NCBI RefSeq assembly: GCF_002286915.1
Contig: NZ_MVOG01000039.1
Coordinates: 1 to 43,445 of the forward strand
DNA: 43,445 bases
Reading direction: 5' to 3'
Origin: Bifidobacterium italicum
GTDB taxonomy: Bacteria > Actinomycetota > Actinomycetes > Actinomycetales > Bifidobacteriaceae
Made by a program: the position numbers and the translations under genes. The number at the start of each line of letters is the position of its first letter. Positions within the stretch are counted from its first letter, which is position 1. The notes below the pieces were generated by a model. It ran no database searches. It saw only the letters and a program-made list of their open reading frames with translations, and was not told the DNA's origin. Of this stretch, positions 29,234 to 37,862 are shown piece by piece.

Positions 29234-31327
29234 GCGCTTGCGAGGAGCACAAATCGGTGAACGCCTTCATGAACCCGCTCAGGGGATCACCCCGCGCTTG
29301 CGGGGGGGCAAACGACGTGGCTAACTCAAACAAGCGACGTCTGTTCGGATCATCCCCGCGCTTGCGGGGAGCACGGGCTGGGGCGCCGGCCGGGTATCGC
29401 TGGGGCGGGATCATCCCCGCGCTTGCGGGGAGCACATCGGCGCGCACTTGCGAAAATCCATTGTTGGGGGATCATCCCCGCGCTTGCGGGGAGCACCTCG
29501 AGCAGCTCGGCGGTAGTTTCGAGAAAATGGGATCATCCCCGCGCTTGCGGGGAGCACCTGCACGTCATGCGCCCCGTCCCCCGCCAACCGGGATCATCCC
29601 CGCACTTGCGGGGAGCACGAGACCTTGAGTCCGTGTGCCTCCGCGTACTCGGGATCATCCCCGCGCTTGCGGGGAGCACCTCATGTCCGTCGCCGGCAGC
29701 GAACACGGCGCGGGATCATCCCCGCGCTTGCGGGGAGCACCGTTTCGTCATCCCGCGCGCCACACGCAAGGAGGGATCATCCCCGCGCTTGCGGGGAGCA
29801 CAGCATCCCGCACGATGAACCGTACACGCCGCTGGGATCATCCCCGCGCTTGCGGGGAGCACCGTGCTCCCAAGCATCCGCGAGCACGGCGCCTAGGATC
29901 ATCCCCGCGCTTGCGGGGAGCACATCACCCCCATCAACAACTGCGCGGACCATCTGGGATCATCCCCGCGCTTGTGGGGAGCACGATATGGCGGCGGCCC
30001 GTGCCCAGCTGGAACGGGGATCATCCCTGCGCTTGCGGGGAGCACGCGAACAGTACCATGGCGCGGTCGGCGGCGGCGGGATCATCCCCGCGCTTGCGGG
30101 GAGCACCCACTCGACGCGAAATTGTTTGTGATCGACTGGGGATCATCCCCGCGCTTGCGGGGAGCACAGTGCCCGCGCAATTGGGTGAGAACGTGGGGCG
30201 GGATCATCCCCGCGCTTGCGGGGAGCACCAGTCGCCGGCGCTGATGGCCGTCTCGGCGGTGGGATCATCCCCGCGCTTGCGGGGAGCACTCCGCGCGCTG
30301 GCGTGTCCACATCGCCCCCGTGGGATCATCCCCGCGCTTGCGGGGAGCACCATCTGCTGGACACTCCGTCCGGCGAGTACGTGGGATCATCCCCGCGCTT
30401 GCGGGGAGCACCGGTTGCAATGAAATCGAAACGGCCGCGTTTCGGGATCATCCCCGCGCTTGCGGGGAGCACTCCGACAAGAGCGCGGGCGCGATGGGCT
30501 ACACGGGATCATCCCCGCGCTTGCGGGGAGCACCAACCTGATTAACGTTTACGGCGTGTCGAGTTGGGATCATCCCCGCGCTTGCGGGGAGCACGTTTGC
30601 AGAACAATGAGAGCATGCAATTGTACGGGATCATCCCCGCGCTTGCGGGGAGCACGGTCTGTCCGATGACGCCGCCCAGCGTGGACAGGGATCATCCCCG
30701 CGCTTGCGGGGAGCACTACGCCCAGAAGTACGCGATGCCCGATGCCGAGGGATCATCCCCGCGCTTGCGGGGAGCACTACCCGGATAGCACGCGGTCCTG
30801 CCGCACGCTGGGATCATCCCCGCGCTTGCGGGGAGCACACGATGTCAACGAGCACGCTGAGCCGTGACCAGGGATCATCCCCCGCGCTTGCGGGGAGCAC
30901 GTACAAGCCGCAGCTTGTGGACTTCCGCGCGAGGGATCATCCCCGCGCTTGCGGGGAGCACACCACGGCGTTTGCCTCCCCTAGCCGTCTTGCGGGATCA
31001 TCCCCGCGCTTGCGGGGAGCACCGGCCAAGTGAAGCGACCTTGACCGCGCTTCTGGGATCATCCCCGCGCTTGCGGGGAGCACGCTCATGGTTTTCTTCA
31101 CGAATTGTTCGTAGAGGGATCATCCCCGCGCTTGCGGGGAGCACACCTACAGCAACATCGAGCAATCGTGGATCGAGGGATCATCCCCGCGCTTGCGGGG
31201 AGCACGCTGGACGCCGGTGGCCTTGAAGCGCGTCGCGGGGATCATCCCCGCGCTTGCGGGGAGCACCGTCGGCGAACGACGCCCGGTGTGCGGGGCGTGG
31301 GATCATCCCCGCGCTTGCGGGGAGCAC
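29222..31327 (-). CRISPR. Type I-E CRISPR array, 33 intact repeats plus 2 decayed at the trailer end
   Basis: The repeat on the plus strand reads GGGATCATCCCC-GCGC-TTGC-GGGGAGCAC. It is 28 nt, or 29 nt counting a first G present in 31 of 33 copies. Intact copies start every 61 bp from 29347 to 31300, so spacers are 32-33 nt. Transcription is on the minus strand (GTGCTCCCC... first): cas2 and an AT-rich leader lie at the right, and the two worn repeats (29223-29250 and 29284-29311) lie at the left, the old end. The CCCCGC/GCGGGG stem is the Cas6e site. Copies near 29591, 29957 and 30018 have single substitutions, and the copy at 30872 has one extra C. Confidence 0.99.
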
Positions 31328-31423
31328 ACTAAGAAATCCCTGTGTTTCCAACATATCATTGATCAGCGAGAAGCATTTTCGTTCACTTTTCACGGCGCAC
31401 TTCGCATCTCCTCCTCCGCTGTA
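31328..31423 (-). promoter_or_regulatory. Leader of the type I-E array
   Basis: These 96 bp separate the first repeat from the cas2 stop. They are AT-rich next to the repeat (minus strand ending GGGATTTCTTAGT before GTGCTCC). Transcription of pre-crRNA and spacer integration should start here. I did not identify a firm -10. Confidence 0.7.
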
Positions 31424-31807
31424 TCATTCTCCCGGTCTCTTCCCATATCGTCGCGCACGTCGGTATTTCGCAGCATTGCTCCAGCCGCGTCGCGGTTTGC
31501 CGGCAAATGTCTCGAGGGACTCCTGCTCATCAGACTCATTAGGATGCTTGATCAGCTGCAGACCGTCACAGTCGACCGGCTGCCAATCCGATCTGAACAC
31601 GCGAAAATCCATATGCTGTTCGTTGCGCGCAGAGAAGACCATGATGGCTCGTCCATCCTTCAGTGTGTCCACTATGCGTTCCCATAACCGATCACGAACA
31701 CGAGCAGTGACATGTCCCACGAACACGCCCGGCGCGATTTCCAACAGCCATCTGCTCACATCGCCGCGTAAACCGGTCGGGCAAGCGGTCAACACGATAA
31801 CTACCAT
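31424..31807 (-). CDS. cas2: CRISPR-associated endonuclease Cas2, type I-E
   Basis: This protein has 127 aa. The core MVVIVLTACPTGLRGDVSRWLLEIAPGVFVGHVTARVRDRLWERIV matches Cas2e, a partner of Cas1 in the spacer integration complex. After the usual end (PVDCDGLQLIKHPNE) there is a basic tail of about 30 residues (KPRRGWSNAAKYRRARRYGKR), longer than the E. coli protein. The ATG at 31807 has GGAGG 6 nt upstream; a GTG directly after the cas1 stop at 31822 is possible. It is the last gene of the operon, before the leader. Confidence 0.96.
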   Translation of the reverse strand: MVVIVLTACPTGLRGDVSRWLLEIAPGVFVGHVTARVRDRLWERIVDTLKDGRAIMVFSARNEQHMDFRVFRSDWQPVDCDGLQLIKHPNESDEQESLETFAGKPRRGWSNAAKYRRARRYGKRPGE

Positions 31808-31822
31808 TGCGGCCCTCCCCAC

Positions 31823-32824
31823 TCACTCATCATCGATGACGCCATACGCCTTCCCCGCTTCCACTTCCTGCAGTTTCTCATCCCACAGTCCTACATGATC
31901 CCTCGGCTCTTCGTCTTCGCCGTCTTCGCCGCCAACGTCGAGCAGTATGCGGATGTCCTTCACCATCCGATCCAGAATCGAGAAATCATACACCGCATCC
32001 CGCATCGCCTTCCTCACTGCGGAACCAATGTCCTCCGGCTCATCCGCCGCGGTTCGAAAAGCAATCGGTATCGATGATTCCGCCTTATACAAATCGGCGA
32101 CATCATAGACGAACGAACGTTCATGCCCCACATGCACGAACCCCAATCCCGGCGAACATCCCAATGACACAATCGCCGCATGCGCCAACGCATACAAGCA
32201 TGTGTGCGCGGCCGACAAAGCCTTGTTGATTTCGTTTCCCGCGTCATAATCATCCGGATTGTACGTTCGCTTGTCCCATACGACTCCGGTTTCCTGCGAC
32301 AATGTGCGGTAGACCTTGCGGATGCGCGCTCCCTCACGGCCACGCAGCTGCTGCATCGTCAGCGCGCTCACGTCCTCCCCCGGGAAGCGCATCTGATACA
32401 TCTCCCGTGCCACGGCAAGCCTCGACCTCGTGTTGCTGACAAGTCTCGCCTGCTGCTGCAGCAATCTCGATGAATGGGTGAGCGGCTTCCCGAATGCATA
32501 CGTCCGCACGCCGCGCTCACCTACCCATATGACCGTCGCCCCGTTCTCCCCGATGACGGTCATCGCCTGATGCGTCACATTCGTCCCCGGACCGAGCATG
32601 AGCACGCTGAGCGACGCCGCAGGCACGAAGACCGTCCCCGTACGATCCGTAACGGTGATCGCGTTGTCTTTCCGATTGATCACGCAGTGCTCGAAGTACG
32701 CGAATGATATTCGGTCCTCGAAGCGAACGAGCTCACCGAGTTCGGGTGCTTTGGCACCCTTTCCTGGCCTTCCTGCATTCCGAGAGCGGAGCTTTGCCCC
32801 CGAACCCGATGAGACCTCATTCAT
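31823..32824 (-). CDS. cas1: CRISPR-associated integrase Cas1, type I-E
   Basis: This 333-aa metal-dependent integrase inserts new spacers at the leader end. The catalytic residues are visible: Glu in QLRGREGARIRKVY, His in GFVHVGHERSF and Asp in FVYDVADLYK. The N terminus has a basic and Gly-rich extension of about 25 residues before ELVRFEDRISF. The C terminus is acidic (DVGGEDGEDEEPRDH). ATG at 32824 has AGGAG 8 nt upstream. Nineteen base pairs separate it from cas6e. Confidence 0.98.
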   Translation of the reverse strand: MNEVSSGSGAKLRSRNAGRPGKGAKAPELGELVRFEDRISFAYFEHCVINRKDNAITVTDRTGTVFVPAASLSVLMLGPGTNVTHQAMTVIGENGATVIWVGERGVRTYAFGKPLTHSSRLLQQQARLVSNTRSRLAVAREMYQMRFPGEDVSALTMQQLRGREGARIRKVYRTLSQETGVVWDKRTYNPDDYDAGNEINKALSAAHTCLYALAHAAIVSLGCSPGLGFVHVGHERSFVYDVADLYKAESSIPIAFRTAADEPEDIGSAVRKAMRDAVYDFSILDRMVKDIRILLDVGGEDGEDEEPRDHVGLWDEKLQEVEAGKAYGVIDDE

Positions 32825-32843
32825 GCGAGACACTCCTCTCTTG

Positions 32844-33551
32844 CTATTCCTCTGCCGCCGATACGATCATCGGCGCTATCGTCATCAGACCGCAGCCGAA
32901 GCCTTTTGCCGGGCCGATTCCGTGACACAGCGCATGGCGGAACCGGTCTGCGTCCGTGATTCGCAGACAACCATCGAACACTGCCGTCGACAGCGTGACT
33001 TTGGAGCCACCCCGATTGAACTGTTCGCGTTTGCGTTGCGTCACTCGCAGCGCAGGTCCGCTCTCCTCCTCCAACACTTCGAATCCGTTGGCTTCGGCGC
33101 GGCGCAACAACCAATCGATTTGTTGGCTGACCGTCACATATCCCTGTCGTTTCCCGATGATCTGTTCAGGCGTCCTTCGGCTGTGTTCCGCGCGATCATG
33201 GGCGGCTTTGCGCACCGGATTCGCACGCAGACGGAAATTCCATTGCTGTCCAACGGTAAGTCGGTCAAGCAGCTTGGAGTACTCCCGTGTTTCCCATTTG
33301 CATCGGCTGGGCCATCCCGCCTGTTCGACGAGATGCGTGAAATCAGGCGTCTCGGGACTAACCACGTACAGCACCGTACTATGACTCTGCTCGTTATGGT
33401 CGATGCGCCACAGCACACGTCCCCACTCGTCGTTTCTGACCGCATCCGGCGGGAACGCATGTTCTACGGCCGCATGCATGCGGTACGGCGAGGCGATGAG
33501 CTGCTTCGCCTCGAACCGCGCCAGATTCAACTGCATTCGTGATAGGTACAT
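32844..33551 (-). CDS. cas6e: Cas6e, pre-crRNA endonuclease and Cascade subunit
   Basis: This 235-aa protein cuts each repeat below the hairpin and stays bound to the crRNA 3' end. The candidate catalytic His is His26 in SPYRMHAAVEHAF, matching His20 of E. coli. The Gly-rich loop GIGPAKGFGCGLMTIAP near the C terminus is the RAMP hallmark. The start at 33551 has AAGGAGAAGG upstream. It lies 11 bp after cas5. Confidence 0.96.
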   Translation of the reverse strand: MYLSRMQLNLARFEAKQLIASPYRMHAAVEHAFPPDAVRNDEWGRVLWRIDHNEQSHSTVLYVVSPETPDFTHLVEQAGWPSRCKWETREYSKLLDRLTVGQQWNFRLRANPVRKAAHDRAEHSRRTPEQIIGKRQGYVTVSQQIDWLLRRAEANGFEVLEEESGPALRVTQRKREQFNRGGSKVTLSTAVFDGCLRITDADRFRHALCHGIGPAKGFGCGLMTIAPMIVSAAEE

Positions 33552-33562
33552 ATCCTTCTCCT

Positions 33563-34291
33563 TTAGAAGAACATCGGATCATGCGCGTCCAACACATCCG
33601 CGTCAACGTCATGCATTGCGGCACTTGGATTATCGATGTAGTACCGATGCACAGGACGTCCGCTGTATTCACGATGACGCTGGCTGAAGGTCACCGGCAG
33701 ATCATTCTGCACGTCGCCGGACTCTCCGGCAAGCGCATCACGCACGATTTCCAATCGCTCGCCGAAGTGGCTTCTGCGATACCAATCGGATGCCTGCCAT
33801 GGATGCCGTTCGAGCGCATCTTCAATGCTCTCGTATTCATCGTGCACGCCAAGGTTGAATGGGTATGCGGGCGGGCACGACCGGCGTCCGAGATACAACG
33901 GCCAGCGGGGATGCCGCAGCGCATCGTCGAGCGCATCCAATGTGTCCCTCGGCGCACCGACCGCCACCAGAAACATCGCATCGGCAAGATAGAACCGATT
34001 CGTCACCGGTAGCACCTTCGCGAAGCTTGTCGAGTTGCGTTTGCGATCGAGGGACTTCTCGGTCTGATAATCCCTCATGACGAGTCCTTTTTGCTCGATG
34101 CGCACGCCGAAGGACAGTTGGAGCAGATCCTCGATCGGATCTTCCCTTGTCCGTCCCTGAGCGCTGGCCAGCAACCCTATTACCGCGCTTTTCGTAGGTT
34201 CCGTTCGCGTCTCGCGCCGGTTGAATCGCGAGGCGTCGCCCCATGATTGCATCGGCCCCGCGAGGCGAAGCAACAACACTCCAGAGCTCAT
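33563..34291 (-). CDS. cas5e: Cas5e, Cascade 5'-handle-binding subunit
   Basis: This 242-aa protein begins MSSGVLLLRLAGPMQSWGDASRFNRRETRTEPTKSAVIGLLASA, the diagnostic N-terminal block of Cas5e. It caps the 5' handle of the crRNA and touches Cas8e. The frame is open to 34564, but the true start at 34291, 7 bp after the cas7 stop, has AAGGATGAG upstream. Confidence 0.96.
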   Translation of the reverse strand: MSSGVLLLRLAGPMQSWGDASRFNRRETRTEPTKSAVIGLLASAQGRTREDPIEDLLQLSFGVRIEQKGLVMRDYQTEKSLDRKRNSTSFAKVLPVTNRFYLADAMFLVAVGAPRDTLDALDDALRHPRWPLYLGRRSCPPAYPFNLGVHDEYESIEDALERHPWQASDWYRRSHFGERLEIVRDALAGESGDVQNDLPVTFSQRHREYSGRPVHRYYIDNPSAAMHDVDADVLDAHDPMFF

Positions 34292-34298
34292 GGCAATC

Positions 34299-35429
34299 TC
34301 ATCCTTCAAACATCTCGGTGAGATACCGCTCAAGGCGATCATGGAGTTCTGGAAGCGTGACAGCCTCCCCCAGATCGCCGACCTTGTCCGCAAGATCACC
34401 GACTCCCATGACCCAGCTGCGTTCCGGCGTTTCCCCATAGGTGTCCTGCAGGTCACGCAGATGGGCGCCCAGCCTGACGGCCGCCTGTTCGGTAATCGAG
34501 GCATCGTCCTTCGGATACACAGGCTTTTCAAAAGCGTTGACGGCGTTGATCGGCTGGTCGTCACGGATCATCGCCACGCATACGCTCGGCAACGTCCGGT
34601 TCGCGAATGTGTTCTGCTTACCTGTGGGCATTGAGCGAACGAATGCCTCGACGAATGCAACGATGCCCTGCACCGCCGCAGCATCGTCCCCCAGCTGCTT
34701 GCGCAGCGAGTCGATGTTGACGTTGGCGTAGCGGTACAGCGTCGACGAGTTGAACCCCACCGTATCAAGCATCGCCGCGCCCGCGTTATCTTTCGACGCG
34801 CAATCGTCGATTGCCGTGTAATAGTCGTATTCCGGAGTGATCTGATCCACCGAGATCGCATGCGCGACCTGCGAGGACGCATCGGTGTTCAGTGCCGGCG
34901 CATCGGCGAGCATACGGCCGAACAAGGCGATGTCGATGGCCTGCTTGCCATAGAACGCCGCTTGCGATTCAGCCTTCATCTCCTTCGTGGGTTTACCGAT
35001 CGGCTGCCCGTCGTCCGCCCACTGTATTGCGAGATCGGCGAGCGCCTGAATTTCCGAATGGGCGATGAAAATGAGGTAGCTCGTCGCATCACGTCCCGCG
35101 TCCGCGCCGCTACGCTTGGATTCCTTGATTTCCACACCGATGGAGCCCAGCACGGCCTTTGCGAGCGTTGCCGCATCGGATGCCAGATCGGGGCGTTTCT
35201 CGCCGATAGCCTCTGCGATAAGCGATGCGGCCATCTTGGTGCGTACGCCGAGTTCATCCGACTTGAGCATCGTGGGGAACATCTCGCGCATCGCGCGCTT
35301 CCAGGACTGGCTGGAGACGCGTGCGCGCAGCTTGCCGCCGTAGTGGCCCACCTTCGGATTGCCGGTGTCATCGCGGTTGATATTGCTTGCAGGCACGTTC
35401 TGAATGATGTGCACATCGAGATAGGACAT
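34299..35429 (-). CDS. cas7e: Cas7e, Cascade backbone subunit
   Basis: This 376-aa protein begins MSYLDVHIIQNVPASNINRDDTGNPKVGHYGGKLRARVSSQSWKRAMREMF, the typical Cse4/CasC start. Six copies form the crRNA-covering backbone and kink out every sixth guide base, which matters for reading the guide candidate at 41111. The start at 35429 has GAGGA upstream within an unusually AT-rich 55-bp spacer that no other gene of the operon has to this degree. Confidence 0.97.
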   Translation of the reverse strand: MSYLDVHIIQNVPASNINRDDTGNPKVGHYGGKLRARVSSQSWKRAMREMFPTMLKSDELGVRTKMAASLIAEAIGEKRPDLASDAATLAKAVLGSIGVEIKESKRSGADAGRDATSYLIFIAHSEIQALADLAIQWADDGQPIGKPTKEMKAESQAAFYGKQAIDIALFGRMLADAPALNTDASSQVAHAISVDQITPEYDYYTAIDDCASKDNAGAAMLDTVGFNSSTLYRYANVNIDSLRKQLGDDAAAVQGIVAFVEAFVRSMPTGKQNTFANRTLPSVCVAMIRDDQPINAVNAFEKPVYPKDDASITEQAAVRLGAHLRDLQDTYGETPERSWVMGVGDLADKVGDLGEAVTLPELHDRLERYLTEMFEG

Positions 35430-35484
35430 GGTGATTAATTCCTCTTTTCTTGATTATTTGATTGTTATCTATTGTTTGACTGTG
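35430..35484 (-). promoter_or_regulatory. AT-rich spacer upstream of cas7e
   Basis: These 55 bp are far richer in A/T than the neighbouring genes (minus strand ...AACAATAGATAACAATCAAA...). They may hold an internal promoter or simply an unstructured translation enhancer giving more Cas7, which is needed in six copies. Confidence 0.45.
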
Positions 35485-36114
35485 TTATTTACTTGTGTTG
35501 CGCGTGGATGCTGGCCGATAGTAGAAATCGCAGCTCCAGCGTTGGAACACCTGATTGGCGTATTCGGGGAACTGCAGCAGATACAGATCCTGCGCAAAAC
35601 GCCGATAGTCGAGGCTGATGTCGCGGCCGGACGCGCGCATGAGCATGATGAGCGCTCTGAGGAACCACACGATGCCTTCGAAGGTCGGCGCGCTTTCCGC
35701 CGCGCTGAGACGTCGCACGACGCCTTTGGCCGCGTCGTCGTTCATGCCGCTATCGGGGTCCGTCACGATTTGCCTGCATGCGGCGCCGAACGAGATGGAG
35801 CGCGTTTCCAGCGTATCGACCTGCGCGACCGCGGTCGTCTTCGATTGCTGGTGCAACGCGTACAGCCCCAACGCCGTACTTACGGCCGCGACCGCGCGCG
35901 GGTTGCGATCGGGATCGCCCAACGATTCAGTCGGCCAGTCGCCGTACAAATCATTGCCGATGTCCATCCAATTTGTCCCCCTGCCGTCGATATCGGCACG
36001 CAGCCGCGCCAATGTCGCTTTCGCGGCAGGGTTTTCCGCGAGGACGCCCCGTTGCAGCGGCATGATTTTCCCGTTGACGTAGCGACCGATTGCGGCGACC
36101 ATGTCACTGGCCAT
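35485..36114 (-). CDS. cse2: Cse2 (Cas11e), Cascade small subunit
   Basis: This 209-aa helical protein begins MASDMVAAIGRYVNGKIMPLQRGVLAENPAAKATLARLRADIDGRGTNW, matching CasB/Cse2. Two copies line the belly of Cascade and stabilise the R-loop. The start at 36114 has GGAAGGAG and overlaps the end of cas8e by 11 bp, so translation is probably coupled. The C terminus (DLYLLQFPEYANQVFQRWSCDFY) is typical of the family. Confidence 0.95.
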   Translation of the reverse strand: MASDMVAAIGRYVNGKIMPLQRGVLAENPAAKATLARLRADIDGRGTNWMDIGNDLYGDWPTESLGDPDRNPRAVAAVSTALGLYALHQQSKTTAVAQVDTLETRSISFGAACRQIVTDPDSGMNDDAAKGVVRRLSAAESAPTFEGIVWFLRALIMLMRASGRDISLDYRRFAQDLYLLQFPEYANQVFQRWSCDFYYRPASTRNTSK

Positions 36115-37828
36115 TGTCGTCTCCTTCCAGTTTGTTGTCGTCCGATACCGTTTCGGGAACGGCGATGGCGCCAAGGATGCCGTTCAGCGCTCCCCTGAGT
36201 TCGAGGAGGGCCCTGCCTGACGTCATAGGGCTGTCTTTGCCGCCTCTGTTGTCCGGTATGTGCACTCCGAAAGCCTGCACCGGCGATTGGTCAAGATATC
36301 GCTGCGCCATCGCCAGCAATGACCGGTGCACATCATCCTGCCACCGTTTTCCATAGAGTTCCGCATCCCGGTCCTCGGTGAACCGTGCGATGCGGTCACG
36401 GAACATCGCGTCCATCTGGGCGTAGGCCATTTCGACCACATCATCTCGGGCCGCTTGGGAGTTCGTACATTGACCGGACGCGATATGCAGATTCCTCACG
36501 AAATCGGCAAGCGCCCTGACGGATTCCTCTGTTTTATCGATGACTTCGAGCAGCACTTTCACACCGTCGTAGTCATGGCGGAACATCACCGAGTCAATCC
36601 GCAGGGAATCATCGACGCTTGCATCGAATATCGAACTCTGCGTGCCATAGGTCATGCCTTGGGCGTGCAAGGTCACCCGTCCCAGCAAATGCTCATCGGA
36701 ACGCCAACCCGCATACCGCTGCATCTCCTCAAGCCAGCCGATAACGCCGGGACGCAATTCACGGTGCCGTCCTCCGGACGCCTGCAGCACCGGGGCCAAT
36801 CCCCGCCACAAGTTCCTGCTCGCAATATGGGTCCGAGGCATCATCGGTTCGTTGCCGTCGTTACGTCCCAGCTTCTTCCCCTGGTTCGCGCTCAGATACC
36901 ATGCGGTCATCTGCTCGCTCCTGTTGTTGTCATAGGCGCGCACGATATCGCCGTAGCAGACCACGCATCCTGTGACGCGACCGTGCTCCTCGTCAACGAC
37001 GAGTCGTACGCGACGCGCCTGCAGCGTCAAGGCATCGACTACGCCGTGGAAAGACCCCTGCAGCACCATGTCGGTCGTCGGCGCATCGTCCTTTTGCCAA
37101 GGTGCCTCATCGCCGTCCCTGCCCAGCAGCACATCCGCGTCGTCGCCAGTCGACGGATCATACAGCACCCAGTTGAGCACGAGAGTCTGGAAGAGGTTGT
37201 CCCCTTCCACGAAGATGCCGCCGATGGCTCCGAGCCATCCGGTGCCTACGGCTCCTTTCGGTGCGTAGACCTTGCTGTTCGTCACATGCGTGTTGCCCAC
37301 GACCGGCGATTTGATGCCCGCCGTGTCGTACGCTTGCACAAACGCCAGCCAGCGCGCCGCTTCGGCGAACGACACGGAAGCGACGCCGCTGCCCGACCTC
37401 ATCGAGAACAGCGTGCGATCGGCCTTCGGCACATCGGCGATGATCGCCGCGAGCGGATCGACATCCTTCGCCGTGTACTGCAAATCAGGCGTCTGGAAGA
37501 ACGGCCTGCGTTCGTCAAGCAGATCGAAACGGTCTTCATATCGGGACAGATAGGCATCAATACGCGCCATGTCGAATCCGTCGCTCTCCCATACTTCCAT
37601 CCACAGCTCGCACATCTCGTCGCAGTCTCCCCGACGATCCGCATACGCGCCGTACAGCACCACCAAGGCGATGCGCAGCATCGGCATGACCTGCTGCGGA
37701 ATATCGCCGGTGATACCTCGGATGGTCGTAGCTTGCGCGAACAACTCGCGCAATGACAGTTCGATTGGTTCACCGTCGGCGGCCACGCATGGAATCCAAG
37801 GTTCTCGGATCAAATTGAAATGGCACAC
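36104..37828 (-). CDS. cas8e: Cas8e (Cse1), Cascade large subunit
   Basis: This 574-aa protein begins MCHFNLIREPWIPCVAADGEPIELSLRELFAQATTIRGITGDIPQQVMPMLRIAL, the family N terminus. Tryptophan-containing WYLSANQGKKLGRN and the C-terminal four-helix bundle region are present. It recognises the PAM and recruits Cas3. The start at 37828 is 34 bp downstream of cas3. Confidence 0.96.
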   Translation of the reverse strand: MCHFNLIREPWIPCVAADGEPIELSLRELFAQATTIRGITGDIPQQVMPMLRIALVVLYGAYADRRGDCDEMCELWMEVWESDGFDMARIDAYLSRYEDRFDLLDERRPFFQTPDLQYTAKDVDPLAAIIADVPKADRTLFSMRSGSGVASVSFAEAARWLAFVQAYDTAGIKSPVVGNTHVTNSKVYAPKGAVGTGWLGAIGGIFVEGDNLFQTLVLNWVLYDPSTGDDADVLLGRDGDEAPWQKDDAPTTDMVLQGSFHGVVDALTLQARRVRLVVDEEHGRVTGCVVCYGDIVRAYDNNRSEQMTAWYLSANQGKKLGRNDGNEPMMPRTHIASRNLWRGLAPVLQASGGRHRELRPGVIGWLEEMQRYAGWRSDEHLLGRVTLHAQGMTYGTQSSIFDASVDDSLRIDSVMFRHDYDGVKVLLEVIDKTEESVRALADFVRNLHIASGQCTNSQAARDDVVEMAYAQMDAMFRDRIARFTEDRDAELYGKRWQDDVHRSLLAMAQRYLDQSPVQAFGVHIPDNRGGKDSPMTSGRALLELRGALNGILGAIAVPETVSDDNKLEGDDNGQ

Positions 37829-37862
37829 AACTTCTCCTTTCTTGTTTCATCGAATTGTTTCC

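Noticed and set aside
30839..30870. Spacer sharing GAGCACGCTGAGC with cas1 (near 32598-32611), possible self-targeting
   Set aside because: Only 13 of 32 nt match, not in a seed-plus-extension pattern, so chance is sufficient.
29128..31332. Many short plus-strand open frames with repeated SSPRLRGA and IIPALAGST peptides
   Set aside because: These are translations of the CRISPR repeats, not proteins.
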